From Streptomyces sclerotialus (GTDB lineage: Bacteria; Actinomycetota; Actinomycetes; Streptomycetales; Streptomycetaceae), in the NCBI RefSeq assembly GCF_040907265.1, contig NZ_JBFOHP010000002.1, positions 496,001-560,000 on the forward strand: DNA of 64,000 bases, written 5' to 3'. The translations under genes were made by a program, and so were the position numbers. How positions within the stretch are numbered: the first letter of the stretch is position 1; every line of letters begins with the position of its first letter. Below, piece by piece: positions 24,714-33,586 of this stretch. The notes beneath the pieces were generated by a model. That model saw only the letters and a list, made by a program, of their open reading frames with translations. It searched no databases and was not told the origin of the DNA.

Positions 24714-25856
24714 TCACGGCCGGGACAGCCGTCTGCTGATCACCAGCCGCTGGATCTGGTTGGTGCCCTCGAAGATCTGCATGATCTTGGCTTCGCGCAT
24801 GTAGCGCTCGACGGGGAAGTCGCGGGTGTAGCCGTAGCCGCCGTACACCTGGACCGCGTCCGTGGTGACCTTCATGGCGGCGTCGGTGGCGATGAGCTTG
24901 GCGACGCTGGCCTGGCGGCTGTACGGGCGGCCCGCGTCGCGGCGGCGGGCCGCGTCGAGGTAGGTGGCGCGGGCCGAGTCGACGGCGGCGGCCATGTCGG
25001 CGAGGACGAAGCCCAGGCCCTGGTGATCGATGATCTTCCGGCCGAAGGCGGTGCGCTCGTTGGCGTACGCCACGGCCGCGTCCAGCGCCGCCTGGGCGAC
25101 ACCGGTGGCGCAGGCGGCGATGCCCAGCCGGCCGGAGTCCAGCGCGGAGAGCGCGATCTGCAGGCCCTGGCCCTCGCTGCCGATGAGCCGGTCCGCCTCG
25201 ATGAGCGCGCCGTCCCAGTGCGCCGCGGTGGTCGGGATCGCGTGCAGGCCCATCTTCTCCTCGGGCCGGCCGAAGGTCAGGCCCTCGGTCGCGCCGGGTG
25301 CGAGGAAGCAGGAGATGCCGCGGCTGCCGGCGGAGGTGCGGGCGAAGAGGGTGTAGAAGTCGGCCTTGCCGCCGTGGGTGATCCACGCCTTGCTGCCGGT
25401 GATCCGGTAGCCGGCCGCCTCGCGTACCGCCTTGCAGGTCAGCGCCGCGGCGTCGGAGCCGGCCTGCGGCTCGGAGAGGCTGTAGCCGCCGACCATGCCC
25501 CCGCCGAGTATGCCGGGCGCCCAGCGCTGCCGCTGCTCCTCGGTGCCGTACGTCATCAGGGCGTACGCCGACATGGTGTGCACGCTGGTGGCCACGGCGA
25601 CGGCCGCCCAGCGGGCCGCCAGCTCCTCGATGACCTGGAGGTACACCTCGTACGGCTGGCCTCCGCCGTCGTACTCCTCGGGGTAGGGCAGGCCGAGCAG
25701 TCCGGCCTCGCCCAGGGTTCTGAAGAGGCCTTCGGGGTACAGCTCTTCGCGTTCGTGCTTGTCGACGCGGGGGGCGAGCTCCTTGTCGGCGATCTCGCGG
25801 GTGAGGGCGAGCAGGTCCTCGGCCTCCTGGGTCGGCAGCAGCCGGTCGATGGTCAT
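24714..25856 (-). CDS. Acyl-CoA dehydrogenase
   Basis: A 380-residue flavoenzyme that introduces a trans-2 double bond into an acyl-CoA. Motifs GGYSLSEPQAGSDAAAL and ITGSKAWITHGGKADFYTLF are the two family signatures; the catalytic base is the glutamate of IFEGTNQIQR near the C terminus, the position used by short- and medium-chain enzymes. Its ATG overlaps the stop of the upstream oxidoreductase (ATGA at 25853-25856), so translation is coupled and the two work in one pathway. That neighbour makes aryl- or acyl-CoA from 2-oxo acids, so a branched-chain or aryl-propionyl substrate is plausible but unproven. Confidence 0.9.
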   Translation of the reverse strand: MTIDRLLPTQEAEDLLALTREIADKELAPRVDKHEREELYPEGLFRTLGEAGLLGLPYPEEYDGGGQPYEVYLQVIEELAARWAAVAVATSVHTMSAYALMTYGTEEQRQRWAPGILGGGMVGGYSLSEPQAGSDAAALTCKAVREAAGYRITGSKAWITHGGKADFYTLFARTSAGSRGISCFLAPGATEGLTFGRPEEKMGLHAIPTTAAHWDGALIEADRLIGSEGQGLQIALSALDSGRLGIAACATGVAQAALDAAVAYANERTAFGRKIIDHQGLGFVLADMAAAVDSARATYLDAARRRDAGRPYSRQASVAKLIATDAAMKVTTDAVQVYGGYGYTRDFPVERYMREAKIMQIFEGTNQIQRLVISRRLSRP

Positions 25857-28800
25857 CGTGCCTCCGTGGTGGTGCTGAGCGTGCTGGTGGTGCTGCTGCC
25901 GAGGCCCGCGAGCGCGGTGCGGGCCTGCGCGCGGAACTCCGCGACGCGGGCGAGCTTGATGTCCTCGTAGCCGCGGATCAGGTCGGGGAGTTCGGCGACG
26001 GCACGGACGGCGTCGGCGTTCTCGGGAGTCAGGTGGGCGAGCGCGCCGCGCACCAGCCGGCGGTACTCGCCGATCAGGGCGCGCTCGACGCGGCGGACCT
26101 CGGCGTATCCGAAGGGGTCCAGGGAGGTGCCGCGCAGTACGCGGCCGGCGCGCAGCGCCCGGAAGGCGGCCGGCGCGGTGCGGCGCAGCCGGATCTTGCG
26201 CTTCATGCCGAGGGCGCGCAGGACGGGCGGGTGCAGGAGGACGGAGACGGCCGCGCCGTCGCCGAACTCGTCGCGGAGCTTCGCCTGTTCGGTGGCGTCG
26301 AGGTGGAGCCGGGCCACCTCGTACTCGTCCTTGTACGCCATGAGCTTGTGCAGGCCGCGTGCGTAGGCGAGGGCGATGGCGGTACCCGCTTCCGCGCCGC
26401 CGCGCTCGTCGGCGAGGGCCGCCACCCGGGCGACGTCGTCGGCGTAGCGGCGCGCGTACCGCTCGTTCTGGTAGCCGATGAGGTCGGCGGCGCGGGTGGC
26501 GACGGCGGTCCGCAGTTCCTCGTCGGCCGGCTGTCCGGCGGCGATGGTCCTGGCCGCCGGGGTGACCTGGACGGCGGGGCGTTCGGGGGCGGCCAGCGCG
26601 GCCGTGACGGCGGCGCGGTCGAGGACGGCGGCGCGGCCCCATCGGAAGGCGGCGAGGTTCTTCTGCACGGCGGCGCCGTTGAGGCGGATGGCGTTTTCGA
26701 CGGCCTCGGCGCTGACCGGGAGGCAGCCGTGCTGGTAGGCGGCGCCGATGAGCACCATGTTGGCCGGCATGTGGTCGGCGAAGAGTGCTTCGGAGAGGCC
26801 CTGTGCGTCGAGGTAGAGGTTGTCCGCGCGGCGGGTGACCGACTCGATGCGTTCGAGGGCGTCGGCGGGCGAGCCGGGCAGGACGACGCGGCCGGTGACC
26901 ATGGCGGCGGTCGGTACGACGGCGGTGTTGACGACGGCGACGGTGTGCCCGGCGCGGGCGACGGCCATGTTGGTGTCGGAGGCGGCGCCGAGCAGGTCGA
27001 AGCCGATCAGGACGTCGGCGGTGCCGCGGGAGGCGCGCAGCGCGCCGGTCACCGGGGACTTGGCGATCCGCAGGTCGCTGAGGACGGGGCCGCCCTTCTG
27101 CGCGAGGCCGGTCTGCTCCAGCCCGGCGGCGTACAGGCCGTCGAGCCGGGCCGCCATCTGGAGGATCTGCGAGACGGTGACGACGCCGGTGCCGCCGACG
27201 CCGGGCATCCGCAGGAGCGTGCCGTCGGGGGTGGTCCGGCGTTCCGGTTCGCGCAGTGCGACCGGCAGTTCGGGGATCTTCCGCTGCTCCTTGCGGCCCG
27301 GTTCGACGAGCAGGAAGGACGGGCAGTCACCCTTGAGGCAGCTGAGGTCGGTGTTGCAGGAGGCCTGGTGGATACGGGTCTTGCGGCCGAACTCCGTCTC
27401 GACGGGCTGGACGGAGAGACAAGTCGACTTGTCGCCGCAGTCCCCGCACCCTTCGCAGACCCGCTCGTTGATCGCGACCTTCTCGACCGGGGTGGGCAGC
27501 TGGCCGCGCTTGCGCAGCCGGCGCTCCTCGGCGGCGCAGCGGTCGTCGTGGAGCAGGACCGTGACGCCTTCGGTGGCGGCCAGTTCGCGTTCGGCGTCGG
27601 CGAGTTCGTCGCGGTGCCGTACGGTCGCGATCGGGTCCAGCCGCACCCCGCGGTAACTGCCCGGGTCGGCGGTGGTGACGACGACCTTGCGTACGCCTTC
27701 GAGGGCCAGCAGCCGGATGACGGCGGGGATGCCGAGGCGGCCTTCGGCACGCTGGCCGCCGGTCATGGCGACGGCGTCGTTGTAGAGCAGCTTGTACGTC
27801 ATCGTGACGCCGGCGGCGACCGCGGCGCGTACGGCGAGCGAGCCGGAGTGGTGGAACGTGCCGTCGCCGAGGTTCTGCACGAAGTGCGGGTCGTCGGTGA
27901 AGGGCGCGATGCCGATCCACTGCGCGCCCTCGCCGCCCATCTGGGTCAGCCCGACCTGGGTGCCGCGCCCGGCACCGTCCAGCGCGATCATCGCGTGGCA
28001 GCCGATGCCCACGCCGACCAGCGTGCCGTCGGCGGTGCGGGTGGAGGTGTTGTGCGGGCAGCCGGAGCAGAAGTACGGGGTGCGGGCCGCAACGGTGGGC
28101 AGGTCGATGCGGGCGGGCCGGGCCGGGGCCAGCGCTTCGAGGTGGGCGGTGACCCGCGCGGGCAGCCGGTCGGTGCCGATACGGCGGGCCAGCGCCCGGG
28201 CGACGTCCTCGGCGCCCAGCGTGGAGCGGGCGGTGAGCAGCGGGCGGCCGGTCTCGTCGCGGCGGCCGACGACGACGGGCGTCTCGGCGGTCCGGTACAG
28301 CGCTTCTTTCAGCGCGCCTTCGAGGAAGGGCACCTTGTCCTCGACCACGAGGACCTGTTCCAGGTCGCCGGTCATGGCCACCAGGTCCTCGTCCGCGACG
28401 GGGAAGGGCATGCCGATGCGGATCAGGCGCAGGCCCAGCTCCGCCATCTCCGTCTCGCCCAGGCCCAGGTCGTCCAGGGCGCGCTGGACGACGGCGTAGG
28501 AGGTGCCGGAGGCGAGGACGCCGAGGGTGGCGCGGCGGGCGGTGAAGGTCACCTTGTTCAGCCCGGCCGTGCGGGCGTACGCGCGGGCGAGGCCGAGGCG
28601 GCGGGTGAGCATGTCGTGCTCCGCGTCCAGCGCGGCGGGGCCGACCAGGGCAGGGGACGCGGGGCGCGCGGTGCGGTCCGGCTCCGGGATGCCCTGGCGC
28701 AGTGCGTCGAAGTCCAGGGTCGCGGAGGCGTCGGCGATATCGGCGACGATCTTCAGGCCCGTCCAGAGTCCGGTGGCGCGGGACAGCGCGACGGCGTGCA

Positions 28801-29356
28801 GCCCGAACTCAATGATCTCCGCGACGGAGCCGGGCGCCAGGACGGGCATCGCCAGGCTCTGGCACATCCGCTCGCAGGAGCTGGGCACGGTGGAGGACTT
28901 GCAGCCGGGGTCGTCGCCGATCCAGGCGACGGCTCCGCCGAGGGGTGCGGTGCCGGCGAGGTTGCCGTGCCGGATGGCGTCGGCGGCACGGTCCAGGCCG
29001 GGGTTCTTGCCGTACCAGTAGCCGGTCACGCCCGCGTGCCGGCGGCCCGGTACCTGGCCGAGCATCTGGGTGCCGGCCACCGCCGTGGCGGCCAGCTCCT
29101 CGTTGACGCCCGCCTTGAAGACCACGCCGGCCTCGTCCAGGAAGCGGGCCGCGCGGCCCATCTCCAGGTCGACCCCGCCCAGCGGCGACCCCTGGTAACC
29201 GCTCACGAAGGCCCGGGTGTCGAGCCCGCGTGCCTCGTCCAGCCGGCGCTGCTCCAGCGTCAGCCGGACCAGGGCCTGGACGCCCGAGATCAGCGCGCGG
29301 CCGTCGGTGGCCGTGTACTTGTCGTCGAGCGACACCGCGGCGGGTGGGGTGCTCAC
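25853..29356 (-). CDS. Indolepyruvate ferredoxin oxidoreductase (fused alpha-beta-gamma type)
   Basis: An 1167-residue fused 2-oxoacid:ferredoxin oxidoreductase. Order of domains: pyrimidine-binding part (SGYQGSPLGGVDLEMG), TPP-binding part near 440-520 (CSGCPHNTST, GIGCHAMIALDG, QMGGEGAQWIG, VAMTGGQ), a ferredoxin-like cysteine cluster CEGCGDCGDKSTC near 632, further Cys residues in CNTDLSCLKGDCPS, and the gamma domain (MPGVGGTGVVTVSQIL) near 715. It converts aryl- or branched 2-oxo acids plus CoA to acyl-CoA, CO2 and reduced ferredoxin. GTG 29356 follows GAGGAGG. It is divergent from an Lrp regulator and coupled to the acyl-CoA dehydrogenase, suggesting amino-acid catabolism after transamination. 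Confidence 0.93.
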   Translation of the reverse strand: MSTPPAAVSLDDKYTATDGRALISGVQALVRLTLEQRRLDEARGLDTRAFVSGYQGSPLGGVDLEMGRAARFLDEAGVVFKAGVNEELAATAVAGTQMLGQVPGRRHAGVTGYWYGKNPGLDRAADAIRHGNLAGTAPLGGAVAWIGDDPGCKSSTVPSSCERMCQSLAMPVLAPGSVAEIIEFGLHAVALSRATGLWTGLKIVADIADASATLDFDALRQGIPEPDRTARPASPALVGPAALDAEHDMLTRRLGLARAYARTAGLNKVTFTARRATLGVLASGTSYAVVQRALDDLGLGETEMAELGLRLIRIGMPFPVADEDLVAMTGDLEQVLVVEDKVPFLEGALKEALYRTAETPVVVGRRDETGRPLLTARSTLGAEDVARALARRIGTDRLPARVTAHLEALAPARPARIDLPTVAARTPYFCSGCPHNTSTRTADGTLVGVGIGCHAMIALDGAGRGTQVGLTQMGGEGAQWIGIAPFTDDPHFVQNLGDGTFHHSGSLAVRAAVAAGVTMTYKLLYNDAVAMTGGQRAEGRLGIPAVIRLLALEGVRKVVVTTADPGSYRGVRLDPIATVRHRDELADAERELAATEGVTVLLHDDRCAAEERRLRKRGQLPTPVEKVAINERVCEGCGDCGDKSTCLSVQPVETEFGRKTRIHQASCNTDLSCLKGDCPSFLLVEPGRKEQRKIPELPVALREPERRTTPDGTLLRMPGVGGTGVVTVSQILQMAARLDGLYAAGLEQTGLAQKGGPVLSDLRIAKSPVTGALRASRGTADVLIGFDLLGAASDTNMAVARAGHTVAVVNTAVVPTAAMVTGRVVLPGSPADALERIESVTRRADNLYLDAQGLSEALFADHMPANMVLIGAAYQHGCLPVSAEAVENAIRLNGAAVQKNLAAFRWGRAAVLDRAAVTAALAAPERPAVQVTPAARTIAAGQPADEELRTAVATRAADLIGYQNERYARRYADDVARVAALADERGGAEAGTAIALAYARGLHKLMAYKDEYEVARLHLDATEQAKLRDEFGDGAAVSVLLHPPVLRALGMKRKIRLRRTAPAAFRALRAGRVLRGTSLDPFGYAEVRRVERALIGEYRRLVRGALAHLTPENADAVRAVAELPDLIRGYEDIKLARVAEFRAQARTALAGLGSSTTSTLSTTTEAR

Positions 29357-29484
29357 GCAAGCCTCCTCGACATCGTTGTGAAGGATCTTGGGATGGGGGT
29401 GGTGACGGACGGCACACAGCACAGCAACGGGAAGCGGAACGCACAAGCATCGGCAGAGAAATCCCCGGCAAGGCGCAAAGTATT

Positions 29485-29507
29485 TACGTCCAGGGCGAGT
29501 CGACGTA
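29485..29507. promoter_or_regulatory. Candidate Lrp operator
   Basis: TACGTC and GACGTA form perfect inverted half-sites separated by 11 bp, in the 162-bp spacer between the oxidoreductase and the Lrp gene. Only 11 bp lie between the site and the Lrp ATG, so binding would block Lrp transcription (autoregulation). Confidence 0.45.
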
Positions 29508-29518
29508 CATTCCTTTGC

Positions 29519-29956
29519 ATGCCTGAGGTCGACGACATCGATCACCGCCTGCTCCGCCTGCTGCGTGAGGACGGCCGCCGTACGTTCTCCGAGATGTCCG
29601 CCGAGGTGGGCCTGTCGGTGGCCGCGGTCAAGCGGCGCGTGGACCGGCTGAAGGACATCGGGGTGATCACCGGCTTCGCCGCGCAGATCGACCAGTCCAA
29701 GTTGGGCTGGGGCATCGAGGCGTTCGTGGAGCTGCGGTACGCGGGAACGACGCGGGTCAACGAGATCGTGCGGTCCGCCTACAACGTCCCCGAAGTACAG
29801 GCGGTCTTCACCATCGCCGGGGACCCGGACGCCCTCATCCAGGTACGGGTCCGCGACATCGCCCACCTCCAGCAGGTCATCGACGGCCTCAGGAGCGCAG
29901 GGCGGGTCACGGGCACCAAGACGCTGATGGTGCTGGGCTCGTGGAGCCGCACCTGA
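29519..29956 (+). CDS. Lrp/AsnC family transcriptional regulator
   Basis: A 145-residue regulator of normal size. The helix-turn-helix covers about residues 5-55 (DDIDHRLLRLLREDGRRTF, EVGLSVAAVKRRVDRL, GVITGFAAQID) and the RAM ligand domain the rest (FVELRYAGTTRVNEI, GDPDALIQVRVRDIAHLQ). The ligand is usually an amino acid. It is divergent from the 2-oxoacid oxidoreductase/acyl-CoA dehydrogenase operon, so it should report the amino acid feeding that route. The ATG has no clear ribosome binding site, perhaps leaderless. A frame continues far upstream on this strand but is antisense to the oxidoreductase and is not coding. Confidence 0.9.
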   Translation: MPEVDDIDHRLLRLLREDGRRTFSEMSAEVGLSVAAVKRRVDRLKDIGVITGFAAQIDQSKLGWGIEAFVELRYAGTTRVNEIVRSAYNVPEVQAVFTIAGDPDALIQVRVRDIAHLQQVIDGLRSAGRVTGTKTLMVLGSWSRT

Positions 29957-29989
29957 CGGCCCGGATCCGGGCGGGGAGCCCGGCGACGG

Positions 29990-30670
29990 TCAGGCGCCGT
30001 CGCGGAGCAGGTGCGCGCTGCCGCTGGCGCGCCGTGCCGCCTCGCGGGCCTCGTCGGCCTTCCGATGGTGCTCTTCCGCCTCGTCGGGGTGTGCCCCTGC
30101 GAGGCGGTCGTGATGGCGGCCCGCCGCGTCCGCGGCATCGGCCAGCTCGGTCGCCAGCTCGACGAACCGCGCGCGCAGCCAGCTCAGCACCGCGTCCGGT
30201 TCCTCACCCGAGGGCCGCCCGGCAGAGCGGAAGACGGCGAGCCGTTCCGACGCCCGCAGCTCGCGGTCGATGGCTTGCTGCTCCCGGTCGTCATGACGGT
30301 CGGCGCGGCGCAAAGCGTCGGTACTGCGGTCGAGCAGCGCGCGCGAACGCAGCAGGGACTCGTACGCCCGCTGCCGGTGACCGGGCGCGCCGACACCCAT
30401 CTCGCGTGCGCGGAGGTCGAGCCGGCGTTCCAGCTCGTCGAGCCGGGCCTGCCTGTCATCCTGCGCCCGCTCCCGTTCGTCAGCACGCAGATCACGCGCA
30501 TCAGCGACACGGTCCCGCACGTCCGCTTGCCGGTCACGTTCGTCCGCGGCGCGCTCCCGTTCGTCGCAGCAACAGTCCCGTTCGTCCGCGGCACGGTCAC
30601 GCGCGTCGGACACGCCGATACGCTCACTGTCCCAGTCGGGTCCTGGCCCGGCCGACGGCTCGCTGTCCAT
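29990..30670 (-). CDS. Charged heptad-repeat protein with a Cys-Cys-Cys unit
   Basis: A 226-residue soluble protein without a named family. From residue 22 to about 84 it has nine consecutive 7-residue units of the pattern (D/R)xRDRxA or DERDRxA, extremely rich in Arg and Asp/Glu; the second unit ends in three consecutive cysteines (33-35). A helix RARALLDRSTDALRRADRHDDREQQAIDRE and a His/Glu/Ala-rich C-terminal helix follow. Such RDxxADxRD repeats occur in other actinobacterial proteins as long single helices. The Cys triplet could bind metal or cross-link chains. ATG 30670 begins MDSEPSAG. It is divergent from the decarboxylase and convergent with Lrp. Function unknown. Confidence 0.75.
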   Translation of the reverse strand: MDSEPSAGPGPDWDSERIGVSDARDRAADERDCCCDERERAADERDRQADVRDRVADARDLRADERERAQDDRQARLDELERRLDLRAREMGVGAPGHRQRAYESLLRSRALLDRSTDALRRADRHDDREQQAIDRELRASERLAVFRSAGRPSGEEPDAVLSWLRARFVELATELADAADAAGRHHDRLAGAHPDEAEEHHRKADEAREAARRASGSAHLLRDGA

Positions 30671-30799
30671 GCCGCCAGTATGCGCCGCCGGGCAGCTTTC
30701 GTCGCCGTCGCGCCGCGACTCCGGCGGTGCCGCCCCCGGCCCGGCGCCACCCGGCGTATGCCCGGATTGACCGCACTCACCCGCGGGAAGCCGTGTCAC

Positions 30800-32281
30800 A
30801 TGGCACAGGATCACACTCAGGCCCCGGTACTCGAAGCGCTCGCCGACTATCGTGACCTCGGGCGGCTCTCCTTCACGCCGCCCGGGCACAAGCAGGCCCG
30901 CGGCGCCGATCCCCGGGTGCGCGAGGTGCTGGGCGACGCCGTCTTCCACGGCGACGTACTGGCCAGCGGCGGCCTGGACGACCGGCGGACCACCGGCCGG
31001 GTGCTGGAGCGCGCCGAGAACCTGATGGCCGACGCGGTGCACGCCTCGCACACCTTCTTCTCCACGTGCGGCAGCTCCCTGTCCGTCAAGGCGGCGATGC
31101 TGGCCGTCGCGGGGCCGCACGAGAAGCTGCTCATCGGACGGGACGCGCACAAGTCCGTGGTGTCCGGGCTGATCGTCTCGGGCATCAACCCGATCTGGAT
31201 CGACCCGCAGTGGGATGCGGACCGGCACCTCGCGCACGCCCCCTCCGCCGAGGCGTACGAGGCCGCCTTCGACGCCCACCCGGACGCCCGCGGCGCGCTG
31301 GTCACCAGCCCCACGCCGTACGGCAGCTGCGCGGACGTCGCGGCCATCGCCGAGGTCTGCCACCGCCGGGGCCGTCCGCTGATCGTGGACGAGGCGTGGG
31401 GCGCGCACCTGCCCTTCCACGCCGACCTGCCGTCCTGGGCCATGGACGCGGGCGCCGACGTCTGCGTGACCAGCATCCACAAGATGGGCAGCGGCCTGGA
31501 ACAGGGCTCGGTCTTCCACCTGGGGGGCGACCTGATCGACCCGGCACTGCTGAAGTCCCGCGCCGACCTGCTCGGCACGACGAGCCCCTCGGTACTGCTC
31601 TACGCGGGCATGGACGGCTGGCGGCGGCAGATGATGCTGCACGGCGAGACGCTGCTGGGCCACGCGCTGGACCTCGCGGCCGAGGTGCGGAAGGAGATCG
31701 AGAAGATCGACGGGCTGCACGTCAACGACCGGACGGACTTCTGCGGCCCCGGCCTCGGGTACGACTTCGACCCGCTGCCCGTGGTCATCGACGTCAGCGG
31801 GCTGGGCACGACGGGGTACCGTGCCGCCGACTGGCTGCGCGCCCACCGCCACATCGACGCACACCTCTCCGACCACCGCCGGATCAGTGCCCAGATCACC
31901 CACGCCGACGACCGCGGCACGGCCGACCGGCTGGTCGCCGCGTTGCGTGACCTCTCCCGGGCCGCGCCCGAGCTGAGCCCGGCGCCGGTGGTCGAGATCC
32001 CGCCGCCCGCCCGGCTGCGGCTGGAGCAGAGCTGTCTGCCGCGGGACGGGTTCTTCGGTGCGACGGAGGACGTACCGGTGTCCCGCGCTGCCGGCCGGAT
32101 CTCGGCGGAGATGCTGACGCCGTACCCGCCGGGCATCCCGGCCGCGCTGCCCGGCGAACGGCTCACCGGGCCGGTACTGGACTACCTGCGTACCGGCATC
32201 GAGGCGGGCATGAACCTGCCCGACGCCACGGACACCACGCTCGGCACGGTCCGGGTACTGCTGGAGGAGACGCACCCCTAG
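30800..32281 (+). CDS. Orn/Lys/Arg decarboxylase-type PLP enzyme
   Basis: A 493-residue fold-type I PLP enzyme of the lysine/arginine/ornithine decarboxylase group in its short form without the N-terminal wing domain. It opens with the standard LSFTPPGHKQARGADP, has STCGSSLSVKAAML for phosphate contact, IVDEAWGAHLPFH with the PLP aspartate, and TSIHKMGSGLEQGS with the Schiff-base lysine near residue 228. It would make a polyamine (cadaverine, putrescine or agmatine) from a basic amino acid in the cytosol. ATG 30800 overlaps the end of a CACATGG context without a clear ribosome binding site. It may also act as an aminotransferase-like relative; substrate not decidable here. Confidence 0.88.
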   Translation: MAQDHTQAPVLEALADYRDLGRLSFTPPGHKQARGADPRVREVLGDAVFHGDVLASGGLDDRRTTGRVLERAENLMADAVHASHTFFSTCGSSLSVKAAMLAVAGPHEKLLIGRDAHKSVVSGLIVSGINPIWIDPQWDADRHLAHAPSAEAYEAAFDAHPDARGALVTSPTPYGSCADVAAIAEVCHRRGRPLIVDEAWGAHLPFHADLPSWAMDAGADVCVTSIHKMGSGLEQGSVFHLGGDLIDPALLKSRADLLGTTSPSVLLYAGMDGWRRQMMLHGETLLGHALDLAAEVRKEIEKIDGLHVNDRTDFCGPGLGYDFDPLPVVIDVSGLGTTGYRAADWLRAHRHIDAHLSDHRRISAQITHADDRGTADRLVAALRDLSRAAPELSPAPVVEIPPPARLRLEQSCLPRDGFFGATEDVPVSRAAGRISAEMLTPYPPGIPAALPGERLTGPVLDYLRTGIEAGMNLPDATDTTLGTVRVLLEETHP

Positions 32282-32358
32282 GCGCGCCCGCCCCAGCGCT
32301 CAGCTCCCTCCGGTGAGGCCGCGGCCCCCTCGGTGCCACGCAGGCCCTCCGGTGCCGC

Positions 32359-33135
32359 TCAGACCCCCTCGGTGACTGTGAAGAGGCCGCCGTCCGGGTC
32401 GCGCAGGGTGCAGCGGTGCCCGCCCCCCTCGGTCTCCACCGGCGGGGAGACGACCGCGCCCCCGGTCCCGACGGCGGCCTCGGCCGCCGCCTTGACGTCC
32501 GGTACGCAGAAGTGGACGTGCCAGCGGGGCCGGACGTGCGGGTCGGGTGCCGACTCCACCGCTCCCCCGCGCAGCTCGGCCACGGTGTGGTCGCCCTCCC
32601 GCACGATCACCCGCTCCTGTTCGTACGCGACGTCGCAGCCCTTGCCCTCCTGGTCGGCCCAGTGCAGGACCTCCGCGTAGAAGATGGCCGCGTCGAAGGC
32701 GTCACGGGTGCGCAGCTCCAGCCAGGCCGGGGCGCTGCCCTGGCCGACGGACCAGCCGGCGGGGACCCGGCCCGCCCAGATGCCGAAGGTGGCGCCGTCC
32801 CGGTCGGCGGAGATCGCGGCGCGGCCGGGCCCGAAGGCGCGGGGGCCGACGGCGACGGTGCCGCCGCGCTCCCTGATCCGGGCGGCGGCATCGTCGGCAT
32901 TCCCGACGGCGAAGAAGGGCGTCCAGGCGACGGCGACGTGCAACGCACCCGCGAGCTCGCCGAGGCCCGCGACCGGGTTGCCGTCCCGGTAGGCCACGGA
33001 GAACTCCTCGCCCAGCGCACCGGGCCGGAAGGACCAGCCCAGCACCGCGCCGTAGAACTCCTCGGCCGCCTTCAGGTCACGCGCGCTCAGGCTGACCCAG
33101 CACGGAACTCCTGGCACAGGTTCGGTCGACGCCAT
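32359..33135 (-). CDS. VOC superfamily protein with two glyoxalase-like domains
   Basis: A 258-residue protein with two beta-alpha-beta-beta-beta vicinal-oxygen-chelate units: residues 9-120 (PCWVSLSARDLKAAEEFYGAVLGWSFRP) and 135-257 (WLELRTRDAFDAAIFYAEVLHW, HVHFCVPDVKAAAEAAV, LRDPDGGLFTV). This matches the hydrolase/glyoxalase-like proteins found next to regulators in Streptomyces; role unknown, often metal-dependent detoxification or a carrier protein. ATG 33135 has AGGAG 11 nt upstream, which rules out the ATG 14 codons earlier. Confidence 0.82.
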   Translation of the reverse strand: MASTEPVPGVPCWVSLSARDLKAAEEFYGAVLGWSFRPGALGEEFSVAYRDGNPVAGLGELAGALHVAVAWTPFFAVGNADDAAARIRERGGTVAVGPRAFGPGRAAISADRDGATFGIWAGRVPAGWSVGQGSAPAWLELRTRDAFDAAIFYAEVLHWADQEGKGCDVAYEQERVIVREGDHTVAELRGGAVESAPDPHVRPRWHVHFCVPDVKAAAEAAVGTGGAVVSPPVETEGGGHRCTLRDPDGGLFTVTEGV

Positions 33136-33422
33136 GCTGGACGTCACTCCTTTCGCTCCGGCCGGGCTTCCCTGCACCGGTCACCCCGCTCCACGACGCA
33201 CGGCGTGCGTGCGCGCGCCGGCACCGCGACGCTGCGCGCGAACGGCCGCGCGGGGTCCGGGCCCGGCCTGATCCACTCGCCCCACAGTGTCATCCGTGGG
33301 CCGGGGACACACGTGGACGACACCCCGGTACCGCCCGTCCGAAAGCGTCGGAAGTACCGGCCGCGGGACCCGCCGGGCCCGCCCGGTCAGCCGGCCGGCA
33401 CTCCTGAGGCTACGCCTGCCGA
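33136..33422. other. Spacer without a supported gene
   Basis: Upstream of the VOC gene I see only its ribosome binding site and promoter region, then GC-rich sequence leading into an ABC ATPase remnant. No frame has family-like sequence. Confidence 0.5.
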
Positions 33423-33545
33423 CGGAAAGCGGCAGGCCACACGGTGTCCGGGGGTGCCGGCTCGGCGGGCGGCGGCTCGGTTGTCGCGCACCTCGCGTGC
33501 GAGGGGGCAGCGGGTGCGGAACCGGCAGCCCGAGGGCGGCCCGGC
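33423..33545 (-). pseudogene. Oligopeptide ABC transporter ATPase (OppD/OppF), C-terminal remnant
   Basis: About 41 codons on the minus strand read GPPSGCRFRTRCPLAREV and, after a short gap, TPGHRVACRFP. This pair is the unmistakable C-terminal cysteine motif of dipeptide/oligopeptide transporter ATPases (the oligo_HPY end, PPSGCxFxxRCP ... GHxVAC). No Walker motifs or start exist upstream within 600 bp, so it is a relic of a lost transporter operon. Confidence 0.65.
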
Positions 33546-33586
33546 GGCCGTCAGCGGGCCGTGTACGCGCCGCCTGAGGCGTACGG

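Noticed and set aside
26033..29518. Huge open frame on the plus strand opposite the 2-oxoacid oxidoreductase
   Set aside because: It is Gly/Val/Asp-rich shadow of a well-supported gene and only its end (the Lrp protein) is real.
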